Below, in pieces: positions 9,275 through 17,388 of a stretch of DNA of 51,107 nucleotides. Numbering within the stretch: the stretch's first letter is position 1; each line of letters begins with the position of its first letter. Source of the stretch: an uncultured Porphyromonadaceae bacterium (GTDB lineage: Bacteria > Bacteroidota > Bacteroidia > Bacteroidales > Muribaculaceae); assembly GCA_900550395.1 (NCBI GenBank), contig URSD01000017.1:1-51107 (forward strand), written 5' to 3'. The notes beneath the pieces are model-generated. The model was not told the DNA's origin and ran no database searches. It saw only the letters and a program-made list of their open reading frames with translations. Made by a program: the position numbers and the translations under genes.

Positions 9275-10597
9275 ATGCTTTTCAACAGCCTTGAATTTGC
9301 CGTATTTTTCGTGGCGGTATGGGGCATAAATTATGTCCTGAACCGTTACGGATGCACAGTGCTGCGCAATGCGTGGCTGCTGGCGGCATCGCTGGTGCTG
9401 TACGGAAGCTTCGGGCCATGGCTGCCGCTGCTGCTCTGTGCGGTCATAGCCGTCAATTACACGTGCGCCTTATCGGCCGCCGGGCCTCACGGGAAAAGAG
9501 CCGTAGCCACAGCCGCAATCCTATGCCTCGGACTACTCGGATTCTTCAAGTACGGCGCCGCGTTCGGCTCGTCGTGGCTGCTGCCGGTGGGATTGTCGTT
9601 CTTCACATTTCAGGCTCTCAGCTATACGATTGACGTTTACCGCGGCACGATACCGGCGGAGCGAAACATCCTTAAAGTCAGTCTGTTCATCTCGTTCATG
9701 CCGACACTGCTCTCCGGCCCGATAGAGCGAGCCGGGTCGCTGATGCCCCAGCTGTCGCGGCCCGCAATCATCGACTCCGCCGCCGTGGGCGCCGGCATCA
9801 AGGCATTCGTGTGGGGTCTGTTCAAGAAGGCAGTGATAGCCGACCGCCTCGCTGACTATGTGTCAGCCATATATTCGACGCCGACGAGCTACAACGGCAC
9901 CACCCTGGCATTAGCGGCCGTGTGCTTCAGCATACAAATATACTGTGACTTCAGCGGCTACGCCGACATGGCGACAGGCTGCGCGCGCATGCTCGGCTTC
10001 AGGATAATGGAGAATTTCCGCTTTCCGTATTTCTCGCTGTCCATCAAGGATTTCTGGCGCAGGTGGCACATATCGCTCACGTCGTGGTTCCGGGAGTACG
10101 TCTATATCCCGCTGGGCGGCAGCCGGGTGAGTCCTATGCGATGGGTGCTGAACATAGCCGCGGTGTTCCTGCTCAGCGGCATATGGCACGGCGTGACAGC
10201 CGGCTTCATCATCTGGGCGGCCATACATGCCGCCGTCTACCTGCTGGAGCATTATCTTAGACTCGACCGCGGCGCCGTGGCGTACGGCGCCGTGTGCTTT
10301 GTAATCGTCACCATAGCGTGGATATTCTTCCGTGTACCTGACTGCGGCACGGCCGCGGCCATCGTGGGACGTATTTTCTCTGACGCACCGGCCGTACCGT
10401 TCATGCTGCTGAACCGGTCGTTCGCATCCTTCGCCATCACGGGCGTGCTTCTGCTGCTGTTCGTGGTGCGGGAATGGCTAAGCCGGCGGCACAACCGGCC
10501 CATGCAGCAAATGACTGATGCCGAATGCGTGCTGCTGCTCTGCGTTATAGCTCTTTTCTGCTTCAGCGGCGATAAATTCATCTATATGCAGTTCTGA
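9275..10597 (+). CDS. MBOAT family O-acyltransferase (AlgI/DltB-like)
   Basis: Membrane-bound O-acyltransferases of this type move acyl groups, often acetyl, across the membrane onto extracytoplasmic polysaccharides. The 440-residue protein is strongly hydrophobic with about 10-12 predicted membrane segments. Family motifs are GLSFFTFQALSY (106-117), DFSGYADMA (225-233), DFWRRWHISL (259-268) and the catalytic-histidine motif IWHG (303-306). It is followed 2 bp later by a gene for an SGNH-like membrane-anchored protein, the usual partner in AlgI/AlgJ- or DltB/DltD-type systems. The acceptor is unknown; no polysaccharide genes are adjacent. Confidence 0.88.
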   Translation: MLFNSLEFAVFFVAVWGINYVLNRYGCTVLRNAWLLAASLVLYGSFGPWLPLLLCAVIAVNYTCALSAAGPHGKRAVATAAILCLGLLGFFKYGAAFGSSWLLPVGLSFFTFQALSYTIDVYRGTIPAERNILKVSLFISFMPTLLSGPIERAGSLMPQLSRPAIIDSAAVGAGIKAFVWGLFKKAVIADRLADYVSAIYSTPTSYNGTTLALAAVCFSIQIYCDFSGYADMATGCARMLGFRIMENFRFPYFSLSIKDFWRRWHISLTSWFREYVYIPLGGSRVSPMRWVLNIAAVFLLSGIWHGVTAGFIIWAAIHAAVYLLEHYLRLDRGAVAYGAVCFVIVTIAWIFFRVPDCGTAAAIVGRIFSDAPAVPFMLLNRSFASFAITGVLLLLFVVREWLSRRHNRPMQQMTDAECVLLLCVIALFCFSGDKFIYMQF

Positions 10598-10599
10598 AC

Positions 10600-11493
10600 A
10601 TGAGACCGACACTGCGCAGAATCATTATCGCCATCGCCGCATTCACTGTCCTGAACTTCGCAGCCGACGCGCTGCTGAAGTACGGGCTGCACCGATTCTA
10701 TGGCCTGGACCGACATCCGCACATACTGCTGACGGGTCACTCGCAGCTGGCGCAAGGCAGCGACAAGAAAGGTCTTGAGGACAGCCTCGGCAGAAATATA
10801 GCAAAATTCTGCCTCTCGGGTGCGGGAGTGGAGGAGCGCGACGTGCTGCTGCACTATGTCCTCGACTCGGAGGCCGGAGATTCGGTGAACACAGTGGTAT
10901 ATGCCGTTGACCCGTGGCTTTTCAACAACCGACGCCTCACCAAGAATATGCACCGCATGTTTTTGCCACTGACGGGCGCACCGGCGGCCGACAGCCTGCT
11001 GGCAACAAAGCTGTCGGCAGGCAGGCGGCTGCTGTATAAGACGGTGCCGCTTGCACGATATAACGACGAGCAAATCAGTTACGCCCTCAGAGGCATGGCC
11101 GGAAACTGGAACAACATACACCACAACCGGGTGGACACAGCAGCGGCACGGCGGCACGTAGGCAGCGGAAGTTACAGATACATAGCGCCGGACAGCGTAC
11201 GTATAGGCACCTTCCGAAACACGCTGAAAATGCTGCGGCAACGCGGCATACGCATTCTGCTCGTAGGCATGCCGGGGCTGTACGTCTACAACGAAGCTCA
11301 GCCGGAAGCGTATGCGAGGGTTGACAGCCTTTACCGCGCGATTGCCGACGCCGACACGGCGATTTACTATTTCAACCTCGACCCGGAGTTCAGCCACCGG
11401 GCGGAGATGTTCAGCGACGCGGTACACCTGAACGCGGCGGGGCAAAAAGCCGTCACCTCACGCCTGGCGCGGATAATAAAAGACGCGGAGTAA
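10600..11493 (+). CDS. SGNH-like partner of the MBOAT acyltransferase
   Basis: The 297-residue protein has an N-terminal membrane anchor (about 7-25) followed by an extracytoplasmic domain. The segment LLTGHSQLAQGS (about 43-54) sits where block I of SGNH esterases is expected, with Ser48 as candidate nucleophile. DAVHLNAAGQKA near the C-terminus supplies the Asp and His of the catalytic triad. Its position directly after the MBOAT gene makes a role like AlgJ, AlgX or DltD likely: final acyl transfer outside the membrane. Overall similarity to named families is weak by eye. Confidence 0.65.
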   Translation: MRPTLRRIIIAIAAFTVLNFAADALLKYGLHRFYGLDRHPHILLTGHSQLAQGSDKKGLEDSLGRNIAKFCLSGAGVEERDVLLHYVLDSEAGDSVNTVVYAVDPWLFNNRRLTKNMHRMFLPLTGAPAADSLLATKLSAGRRLLYKTVPLARYNDEQISYALRGMAGNWNNIHHNRVDTAAARRHVGSGSYRYIAPDSVRIGTFRNTLKMLRQRGIRILLVGMPGLYVYNEAQPEAYARVDSLYRAIADADTAIYYFNLDPEFSHRAEMFSDAVHLNAAGQKAVTSRLARIIKDAE

Positions 11494-11590
11494 AGTTAGG
11501 AGTTAGGAGTGGGGAGTGAGGAGTGGGGAGCTCTTATATTTAATGATTGATAATCAGGTTGTTAATGGTGGACGCACGAGCCGTGCGTCC
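11494..11590. repeat. GGAGTTAGGAGTG repeats and a hairpin
   Basis: 11496-11532 is a run of GGAGTTAGGAGTGGGGAGTG-type units directly after the stop codon. 11570-11590 is an inverted repeat, GGACGCACG-AGC-CGTGCGTCC. The hairpin has no T-tract on either strand. It lies between convergent genes and may help end transcription or be another intergenic palindrome. Confidence 0.55.
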
Positions 11591-11616
11591 CTACATGCGG
11601 GGGTGCGCTACGTGGG

Positions 11617-12924
11617 TCAGAAGGAGAACTGACACATGAGGTTGAAGCGCTTGGAGCTGCGGTGGGCTCCGTCGGTGTTGCGGCGGTAGCCGTAGTCGGC
11701 CTCGGCGGCGACGGTCATGCGCTTCGTCATCATCCAGAAGACGTTGAGGGCGGCTACATAGCTGGTGCGGTATTCGTCCTGCGCTACGGGGCGGCGCGGG
11801 CAGTAGCGAGTCTGGCTTCCCAGCAGGGTGCAGAAGAGGTTGGGACGGATGTTGTACTGCACGGCGGCGCACCATCCCCACGAGCGCGGCGCGTACATGC
11901 GTCCGGGCATGTCAGGGTCGGGCGTAAGGTCGTAGTTGCCCATGAGCAGGTCGCCGCCGAGGCTGCCGTAGCCGTGGCCGTAGTTGAGGGTGACGTATGT
12001 GGTGAGGGGCGGCAGCGGGTGGGCCACGGAGCTGAGCTGTACGCCCCACCCTGCGACGGTGTGGTTTCGCCCGGCGGCCACGTCGCGGTAGGGCAAGGTG
12101 CGCAGAATGCCGGAGAGGCGCACATGCTGGCCGCGATTCCACTGGTACTGTGCAAAGGCAGCGAAGTCCGGGAGCCAGTCGCGCACCTTGGCGGTGAGGC
12201 CTGAGGTGTGGTCGGCGGCCGTGGCAGGCATCTCGGCGGACACGGCGAAGACATAGCGGTCGCGCACCACGGGCATATAGCGCACCAGGCAGGTGGTGGG
12301 CGAAATCTTGTTGTTGGGGCCGGCGGCATCGACCATAGGCGGAAGCGCGGCGGGGTCGGAGAACGTGGAGGGGGCGTAGCCTACGGTGAAGTCATTGATT
12401 ATGGCGTAGGACTTCTTGAGCTTGAAGTCTCGTCCCTGATAGCCCGTGAAGTCGGCCTCGATGTAGAGCTGATACTCGCCGAGGAGCTTGTTCTGCCCTA
12501 TCACGCGGAAGAACAGGCAGGTGCCCGACGGCGTGGCGCTGACAGCGCGCCGTACCGCGGGATCGGCCTCCATCGGGATAAGGTAGGGAGCAAAAGCCGA
12601 AGCTGGCACGGCGCCGCCCCAGTCGTAGTAGGCACGCATGCGCACGGCTCCGCCAATGCCCATGGCGAGGGCGGCATCCTTGCTCAGAAAAAGAAAATAC
12701 GGGGCCTGTGGGTCCTGAAAATGATGAAATTGGTCGTAGTAGAATTTGCCGATGACGCGGCGCACCGAATCGACATAGGCTCCGACTTCTTCGGGTGCGG
12801 GCTTGCCATCGACCCACACAAAGCGGTGCGAGGCTATGAGCGAGTCGTTGTAGGTGTCGACATGGCTCTGCGCGCCGACAGAAAGCGCCGTCAGGGCTGC
12901 GGCTATCAATGTGATGAATTTCAT
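11617..12924 (-). CDS. DcaP-like outer-membrane porin
   Basis: A 435-residue exported protein with a clear signal peptide (hydrophobic residues 4-16, cleavage after GAQ). The start is taken at the ATG beginning MKFITLIAAALTAL; an in-frame ATG eight codons earlier lacks signal-peptide character. The sequence resembles DcaP-family porins: an N-terminal helical part with LRR-like spacing absent, then FRVIGQNKLLGEYQLYIEAD (about 165), LKKSYAIINDFTVGYAPSTF (about 190) and alternating strands ending in Phe (CQFSF). DcaP of Acinetobacter is associated with dicarboxylate uptake. Its place after an oxalate transporter, oxc and frc suggests it admits oxalate through the outer membrane. The family call is by remembered pattern; the substrate is inference. 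Confidence 0.65.
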   Translation of the reverse strand: MKFITLIAAALTALSVGAQSHVDTYNDSLIASHRFVWVDGKPAPEEVGAYVDSVRRVIGKFYYDQFHHFQDPQAPYFLFLSKDAALAMGIGGAVRMRAYYDWGGAVPASAFAPYLIPMEADPAVRRAVSATPSGTCLFFRVIGQNKLLGEYQLYIEADFTGYQGRDFKLKKSYAIINDFTVGYAPSTFSDPAALPPMVDAAGPNNKISPTTCLVRYMPVVRDRYVFAVSAEMPATAADHTSGLTAKVRDWLPDFAAFAQYQWNRGQHVRLSGILRTLPYRDVAAGRNHTVAGWGVQLSSVAHPLPPLTTYVTLNYGHGYGSLGGDLLMGNYDLTPDPDMPGRMYAPRSWGWCAAVQYNIRPNLFCTLLGSQTRYCPRRPVAQDEYRTSYVAALNVFWMMTKRMTVAAEADYGYRRNTDGAHRSSKRFNLMCQFSF

Positions 12925-12976
12925 AATCAGCTGTTTTATAGTTAACACACGAAAACCGCAAGTTGTTTAAACGACA

Positions 12977-13020
12977 TCCGCCCGTGCTGCGCCTCTATTC
13001 AGAGACCCGGCACGGGCGGA
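12977..13020 (-). other. Hairpin between AEC transporter and porin genes
   Basis: TCCGCCCGTGC (12977-12987) and GCACGGGCGGA (13010-13020) are perfect inverse complements, an 11-bp GC-rich stem with a 22-nt loop. No T-tract follows on the minus strand, so it may be an RNA-stability or attenuation element and not a simple terminator. Confidence 0.6.
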
Positions 13021-13041
13021 CAACAGGAATAAGACTTATCT

Positions 13042-14007
13042 TCAGAACATCTTCAGAGCCACATCAGTGAGCCATATCCACAGCGGGCAGAAGCCTACGA
13101 AAAGGATTACACTCAAAGTCAGCGACGAGGTGCCGGTGGCTACATATGTGTCGTACTCGTCGGCAATGATGATGCCGGAGAATGCCGGCGGCAGGGCGGC
13201 AGCCACTACGAGCATCTTGAGGTTGAGGGGATCCATATGGCATGCGAGACCCATAATGAGGATAACCAGAGGCATCATCACCATCTTCATGATAGAGCCG
13301 AGCACAACCTGCCAGTTGAAGGAGAACTTGATGGCCGAGAGCGTGATACCTGCCGAGAATACGGCCATGGAGGCGTTGGCTTTCGCCATCAGGTCGAATG
13401 AGGGACTTGCCCAGGCCGGCCACTTGAGGCCGCAGAGCACGAGTATGACGGCCAGGATAGGAGCCCAGGCCACAGGCTGCTCAAGGGCGTGAATGACAGG
13501 CGCCCAGGCGCTCTGGTGCTTCTGCGCGGGGTTCTGTTTCTCAAGAGATGCGTTCATGAGCGAGAGGCCCACGGGAATGCCGACGGCATTGACTACGATG
13601 CCGACGATGGCAACGACAAGAGCCACGGCGGGAGTAGTGCCGAAGATAGGCTCCAGCACGGCGAAGCCGAGGAAGCCGATGGTGGGCGAACCGCTGATAA
13701 GGGCCGACACGGCGGCGTCGGCACCGGTGTTCTTCTTAAAACAGTAGCGGAACACAAAATATACGAGCATAAAGCACGCCATGATGCCGACGAGCGACAC
13801 GAGCGACAGCTTCAGGTCGTGGTAGAGGTCCTCGCGGCTGGCCTGGGCTATCGACACGAACAAGGCGGCAGGCAGGGCATAGTCGAGCACAACCTTGTTG
13901 AACTTCTTGGCATCCTCGCCGGAGAAGACGCCCTTTTTCCCGGACACGTAACCGAGAAGCATGATGACCACGATAGGGACAATGGCGTATAATATGATGT
14001 GTGTCAT
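13042..14007 (-). CDS. AEC family transporter, YfdV-like
   Basis: The 321-residue protein has about ten hydrophobic membrane segments with an inverted-repeat layout, GYVSGKKGVF near the start and DYALPAALF (about 47-55), as in the auxin efflux carrier family. E. coli YfdV, of the same family, is encoded with frc and oxc, and this gene follows oxc by 85 bp. It probably moves oxalate or formate across the inner membrane; whether it exchanges the two, as OxlT of Oxalobacter does, cannot be told. The gene lies in the middle of the oxalate cluster between oxc and the porin gene. Confidence 0.85.
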   Translation of the reverse strand: MTHIILYAIVPIVVIMLLGYVSGKKGVFSGEDAKKFNKVVLDYALPAALFVSIAQASREDLYHDLKLSLVSLVGIMACFMLVYFVFRYCFKKNTGADAAVSALISGSPTIGFLGFAVLEPIFGTTPAVALVVAIVGIVVNAVGIPVGLSLMNASLEKQNPAQKHQSAWAPVIHALEQPVAWAPILAVILVLCGLKWPAWASPSFDLMAKANASMAVFSAGITLSAIKFSFNWQVVLGSIMKMVMMPLVILIMGLACHMDPLNLKMLVVAAALPPAFSGIIIADEYDTYVATGTSSLTLSVILFVGFCPLWIWLTDVALKMF

Positions 14008-14041
14008 TGTGGTTTGAATTTTGGTTGATGTGAAACGTGAG

Positions 14042-14083
14042 CCGTGCCGCAGGGACGGCTATATCGCTGTCCTTGCGGCACGG
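14042..14083 (-). other. Hairpin between oxc and transporter genes
   Basis: CCGTGCCGCAGGGAC (14042-14056) pairs with GTCCTTGCGGCACGG (14069-14083): 14 of 15 pairs Watson-Crick plus one wobble. No T-tract follows. It is the second of four strong hairpins in the oxalate cluster spacers. Confidence 0.65.
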
Positions 14084-14092
14084 TATGCGGGA

Positions 14093-15832
14093 TTATACGG
14101 TGTAGTCGATCAGCGGTGTGGGATTGAGGTAGCCTATGTGTCCGCTTTCCTTGCCGGAATCGGCGGCGAGCTGCACGTCGATCAGACAGGGCTTGCGCGA
14201 GGCTATGGCATCGGTCAGGGCCTTGGAGAGATCGGCCGGAGTGGTGACGTAATAAGTCTGTGCGCCGAAAGCGTCGCCGAACTTGTCGTAACGGGCATTG
14301 ATGTCGAGCGTGGTGGGAGCCACGTCGCCGCGCCCGCTGGGGTCTACGCCGACGCCGTTGTAGATGCCGCCGTTGTTGAATATCACGACAGTGCATGGAA
14401 GCTTGTAGCGGCATATGGTGGAGAAGTCCATTCCGGAAAAACCGAAGGCCGAGTCGCCCTCGATGGCAACCACGCTCTTGCCGGTGGCGACAGCGGCGCC
14501 GATGGTCGAGCCCATGCCCATACCCATTATGGCCCATGTGGCGCAGTCGATGCGGTGGCGCGGCAGAGCCATGTCTACGGTATCGCGGGTGTCGTCGAGC
14601 GTATTGGCGCCCTCGTTGACGAGGATGACATCGGGATTGGCCTCAAGCACGGGCTTGATAGCGCCGAGGGCCGTCCAGTGGTTCATGGGCATGGCTGTGG
14701 CGGCAGCCTCGAGACGGGCGGCAAACTTGGTGTTCTTGGCCGCGGTCTCGGCCTGGAGCGAGGCGAGCCATGCGGGGTCGGCGGCCATGGTGCGGCCTTT
14801 CAGGCCGGCGAGAATGGCGTCGAGCGACAGGCCGAGGTCGCCCACTACGGGTGCGGCTATGGGCACGTTGCGGTCCATCTCGGTGGGCTCGGCGTCGAGC
14901 TGGACGAATTTCATGGCCGGGTTCCACTTGCCGCGGCCGAACGACAGCATCCAGTTGATGCGGGCGCCGATGACGATGGTGACGTCGGCCTGCTCCATGA
15001 TGGTGCTGCGGCATGAGAGCGCGCTCAGCGGTCCCTTGTCGGGCATCAGGCCCTTGGCCATCGACATGGACAGATACGGTATCTTGTATGTCTCTATGAG
15101 TGTCTTGATCCTGTCGTCGATCTGCGCGTAGGCTGCGCCTTTGCCCAGCAGTACGGCGGGGTGTTTGGCCGAGGCGATAATCTCCACGGCGCGGGCGACG
15201 GCATCCTGCGAGGGTGCTACCGGCGTGTACACATCGACGGGGGTATAGAAGAGCTTCTCGGCATCGGCGGCATTCATGATTTCGGCCAGCGCAGGAGTAG
15301 TCATGTCGATATAGACACCGCCGGGACGGCCGCTGACGGCGGCACGGTAAGCGCGGGCGACGGCTACGGGGATGTCCTTGGCATGGCTGCAGCGGAAGGC
15401 GGCCTTGACGAGGGGGCGGGCTGTGTTGAGCTGGTCGAGCTGCTCGTAGGTGCCCATGTCCATGTCGACCATGGTGGGGTCGCTGGCGCCCGAAATCTGA
15501 ATCATGGGGTAGCAGTTGACGGTGGCGTTGGCCGTGGCCGTCAGGCCGTTCATGAAACCGAGAGAGCTGACCGTGAGCAGGACGCCCGGAGTCTTGGTGA
15601 GGTAGCCGTGGGTGGCGGCGGCCATGCCGGCCTGCTGCTCGAAGCGGAAGCCGTAATAGTTTATGCCCAGCTTCTGCATGGCATAGGCGGCCTCGGTCAC
15701 GGGAATACCGACGAGGCCGTAGACATGCATGAGCCCGAGGCGGCGCAGCGATTCGGCAAGTATGTACATGCCTGTGACCTGCTCGGGAAACTGCGGCTTG
15801 CCGGCGGCTGCCGGCGTTGTATTTGTAGTCAT
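14093..15832 (-). CDS. oxc: Oxalyl-CoA decarboxylase
   Basis: This thiamine-diphosphate enzyme converts oxalyl-CoA to formyl-CoA and CO2 in the cytoplasm. The 579-residue length fits. Residues 36-75 carry VYGLVGIPVTEAAY and FRFEQQAG, holding the cofactor-activating Glu in the form typical of oxalyl-CoA decarboxylases. The diphosphate-binding region near 450-480 reads GDSAFGFSGMDF followed by VIFNNGG, the GDS...NN motif. The close partner frc lies 113 bp upstream. Acetolactate synthase-like enzymes share the fold, but the motif details and the frc neighbour argue for oxc. Confidence 0.93.
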   Translation of the reverse strand: MTTNTTPAAAGKPQFPEQVTGMYILAESLRRLGLMHVYGLVGIPVTEAAYAMQKLGINYYGFRFEQQAGMAAATHGYLTKTPGVLLTVSSLGFMNGLTATANATVNCYPMIQISGASDPTMVDMDMGTYEQLDQLNTARPLVKAAFRCSHAKDIPVAVARAYRAAVSGRPGGVYIDMTTPALAEIMNAADAEKLFYTPVDVYTPVAPSQDAVARAVEIIASAKHPAVLLGKGAAYAQIDDRIKTLIETYKIPYLSMSMAKGLMPDKGPLSALSCRSTIMEQADVTIVIGARINWMLSFGRGKWNPAMKFVQLDAEPTEMDRNVPIAAPVVGDLGLSLDAILAGLKGRTMAADPAWLASLQAETAAKNTKFAARLEAAATAMPMNHWTALGAIKPVLEANPDVILVNEGANTLDDTRDTVDMALPRHRIDCATWAIMGMGMGSTIGAAVATGKSVVAIEGDSAFGFSGMDFSTICRYKLPCTVVIFNNGGIYNGVGVDPSGRGDVAPTTLDINARYDKFGDAFGAQTYYVTTPADLSKALTDAIASRKPCLIDVQLAADSGKESGHIGYLNPTPLIDYTV

Positions 15833-15891
15833 TGTTCGTTAAATTTTCAAAGTGAGTCGAGAGAGGAGAATGGCCGGTGTTACGCCTGCGG

Positions 15892-15927
15892 GGCGGAGAA
15901 TCAGCCCGTGAAGGCCGATCCTCCGCC
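15892..15927 (-). other. Hairpin between frc and oxc
   Basis: GGCGGAGAATC (15892-15902) pairs with GATCCTCCGCC (15917-15927) at 10 of 11 positions, loop 14 nt. It is the weakest of the cluster hairpins. Confidence 0.45.
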
Positions 15928-15945
15928 TGGAAGCGTATGAAAACC

Positions 15946-17268
15946 TTATTTTGCAGGAGTTGCTGCAGGCTTGGGCATAGGCGCGGTGGTGCCGTTGGCC
16001 TTGAAGCGGGCGATATCGTCGGCCGTGTAGCCGAGTTCGGTGAGCACTTCGGCCGTGTTGCCGCCGAGTTCGGGGCACGGGCCGTAGGTGGGCTGGAAGC
16101 TACTCATGGTGAAGGGCACGCCCACGGTGACGAACTCGCCGATGTTGCCGCCCTGGTTGATGCGCACGAGCGTGTTGCCGTCGTAGAGGCTCTCGTCGGT
16201 CATGATTTCCTTGGTGGAGAGCACGGGAGCCACAGGCACACCTGCCTTGCTGAGTATCTCGGTGACCTCAAACTTGGTCTTGTCGGCGCACCATGCCCCG
16301 ATACGGGCGAGAATCTCGGCCTTGTGGCGGTCGCGGGCATCGGCGGTATTGAAGTCGGGATTCGTCAGCCAGTCCTGGAAGCCGAAAGCCTGGCAGGCGA
16401 GTTCGAAGTCCTTGGCGCCGCGCTGCAGAATCACATATACGTAGTTGTTGGCGTCGACTTCGCTGTCAAGGCCGCCGGCGGCCTTACACTTGTAGGTCCA
16501 GCCCAGCACGCCGCTGCCCTCGGTGTTGCCGGAACGGGGCACGCAGTCGCCGAACTTGCCGTCGGGGTACTGCGGGAACTGCGTGAGGTAGCCGATGCGG
16601 TCGAGCGTGAGCTGGTCGCGGGTCTTGATGCGGCAGAGGTTAAGACATGCGTTGTGCATCGACTGGTAGACGTAGCAGCCTTCGCCGGTGCGGGCACGCT
16701 GCTGCAAGGCTGCAAGCAGACCGATGGTAAGGTGCATGCCGGTGTTGGAGTCGCCGAGGGCGGCACCGCTTTGCGTGGGGATGTTGTCGTCGCCGCTGTA
16801 CCAGCCGGTAGTGGAAGCCGCACCGGCCGTCACCTGTGCCACAGGCTCGTAGGCCTTAAGGTTGGCGTACTTGGACGATACGGGGAATCCCTTGATGGTG
16901 CCATAGATACACTTGGGGTTGAGTGCGTGCACGGCTTCCCAGGAGAAGCCGAGCTTGTCCATGGCGCCGGGATGCAGATTCTCCACGAAGATGTCGCAGC
17001 CCTGAATGAGCTTGGTGAGGATGGCCTTACCGTCGGGCGTCTTGGCATCGAGAGCGAGCGATTTCTTATCGCTGTTCAGCTGAAGGAAGTAGTAGCTGGG
17101 ATCGTTGGGGTCGAACTGAAGTTCCTTACGAGTGGCGTCGCCGACACCGGGACGCTCTATTTTGATTACCTCGGCACCGAGCCAGGCAAGAAGCTGTGTG
17201 CAAGAAGGGCCGGATTGCACTTCCGTAAAGTCCACGACTTTGATACCCTGAAGAGGAGCAGTTGTCAT
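15946..17268 (-). CDS. frc: Formyl-CoA:oxalate CoA-transferase
   Basis: This class III CoA-transferase moves CoA from formyl-CoA to oxalate, feeding Oxc and recycling CoA. The 440-residue protein opens with GIKVVDFTEVQSGPSCTQLL (8-27), and the likely catalytic Asp is Asp173 in LGDSNTGMHL, matching Asp169 of the Oxalobacter enzyme. The start is taken at the ATG before TTAPLQG, because upstream in-frame codons run into the hairpin at 17327 and have no family similarity. It is the first gene of the cluster frc-oxc-AEC transporter-porin. Confidence 0.93.
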   Translation of the reverse strand: MTTAPLQGIKVVDFTEVQSGPSCTQLLAWLGAEVIKIERPGVGDATRKELQFDPNDPSYYFLQLNSDKKSLALDAKTPDGKAILTKLIQGCDIFVENLHPGAMDKLGFSWEAVHALNPKCIYGTIKGFPVSSKYANLKAYEPVAQVTAGAASTTGWYSGDDNIPTQSGAALGDSNTGMHLTIGLLAALQQRARTGEGCYVYQSMHNACLNLCRIKTRDQLTLDRIGYLTQFPQYPDGKFGDCVPRSGNTEGSGVLGWTYKCKAAGGLDSEVDANNYVYVILQRGAKDFELACQAFGFQDWLTNPDFNTADARDRHKAEILARIGAWCADKTKFEVTEILSKAGVPVAPVLSTKEIMTDESLYDGNTLVRINQGGNIGEFVTVGVPFTMSSFQPTYGPCPELGGNTAEVLTELGYTADDIARFKANGTTAPMPKPAATPAK

Positions 17269-17326
17269 ATTCCTTAATTTTATAAGATGAGTTGATTGTT
17301 TTCGATTTTGGTTCTGATAAAAGAAC

Positions 17327-17364
17327 ATCCCGGCCCGCGGAAAGTTCATTCCGCGGGCCGGGAT
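17327..17364 (-). terminator. Perfect 16-bp hairpin between ATPase gene and frc
   Basis: ATCCCGGCCCGCGGAA (17327-17342) and its exact inverse complement (17349-17364) enclose a 6-nt loop. On the minus strand the stem is followed by GTTCTTTTATC, a modest T-rich tail, so it can end transcription from the ATPase gene 25 bp upstream. It also separates that gene from the frc promoter region (17269-17326). Confidence 0.65.
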
Positions 17365-17388
17365 AGAAAAATCTTAACACTGCGAGAA

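Noticed and set aside
11570..11590. Hairpin as a terminator for the MBOAT operon
   Set aside because: The stem is good but no T-tract follows on either strand; kept only as a repeat/hairpin.
14093..15832. Acetolactate synthase or another ThDP enzyme in place of oxc
   Set aside because: The VGIPVT and FRFEQQAG motifs and the adjacent frc gene fit oxalyl-CoA decarboxylase better.
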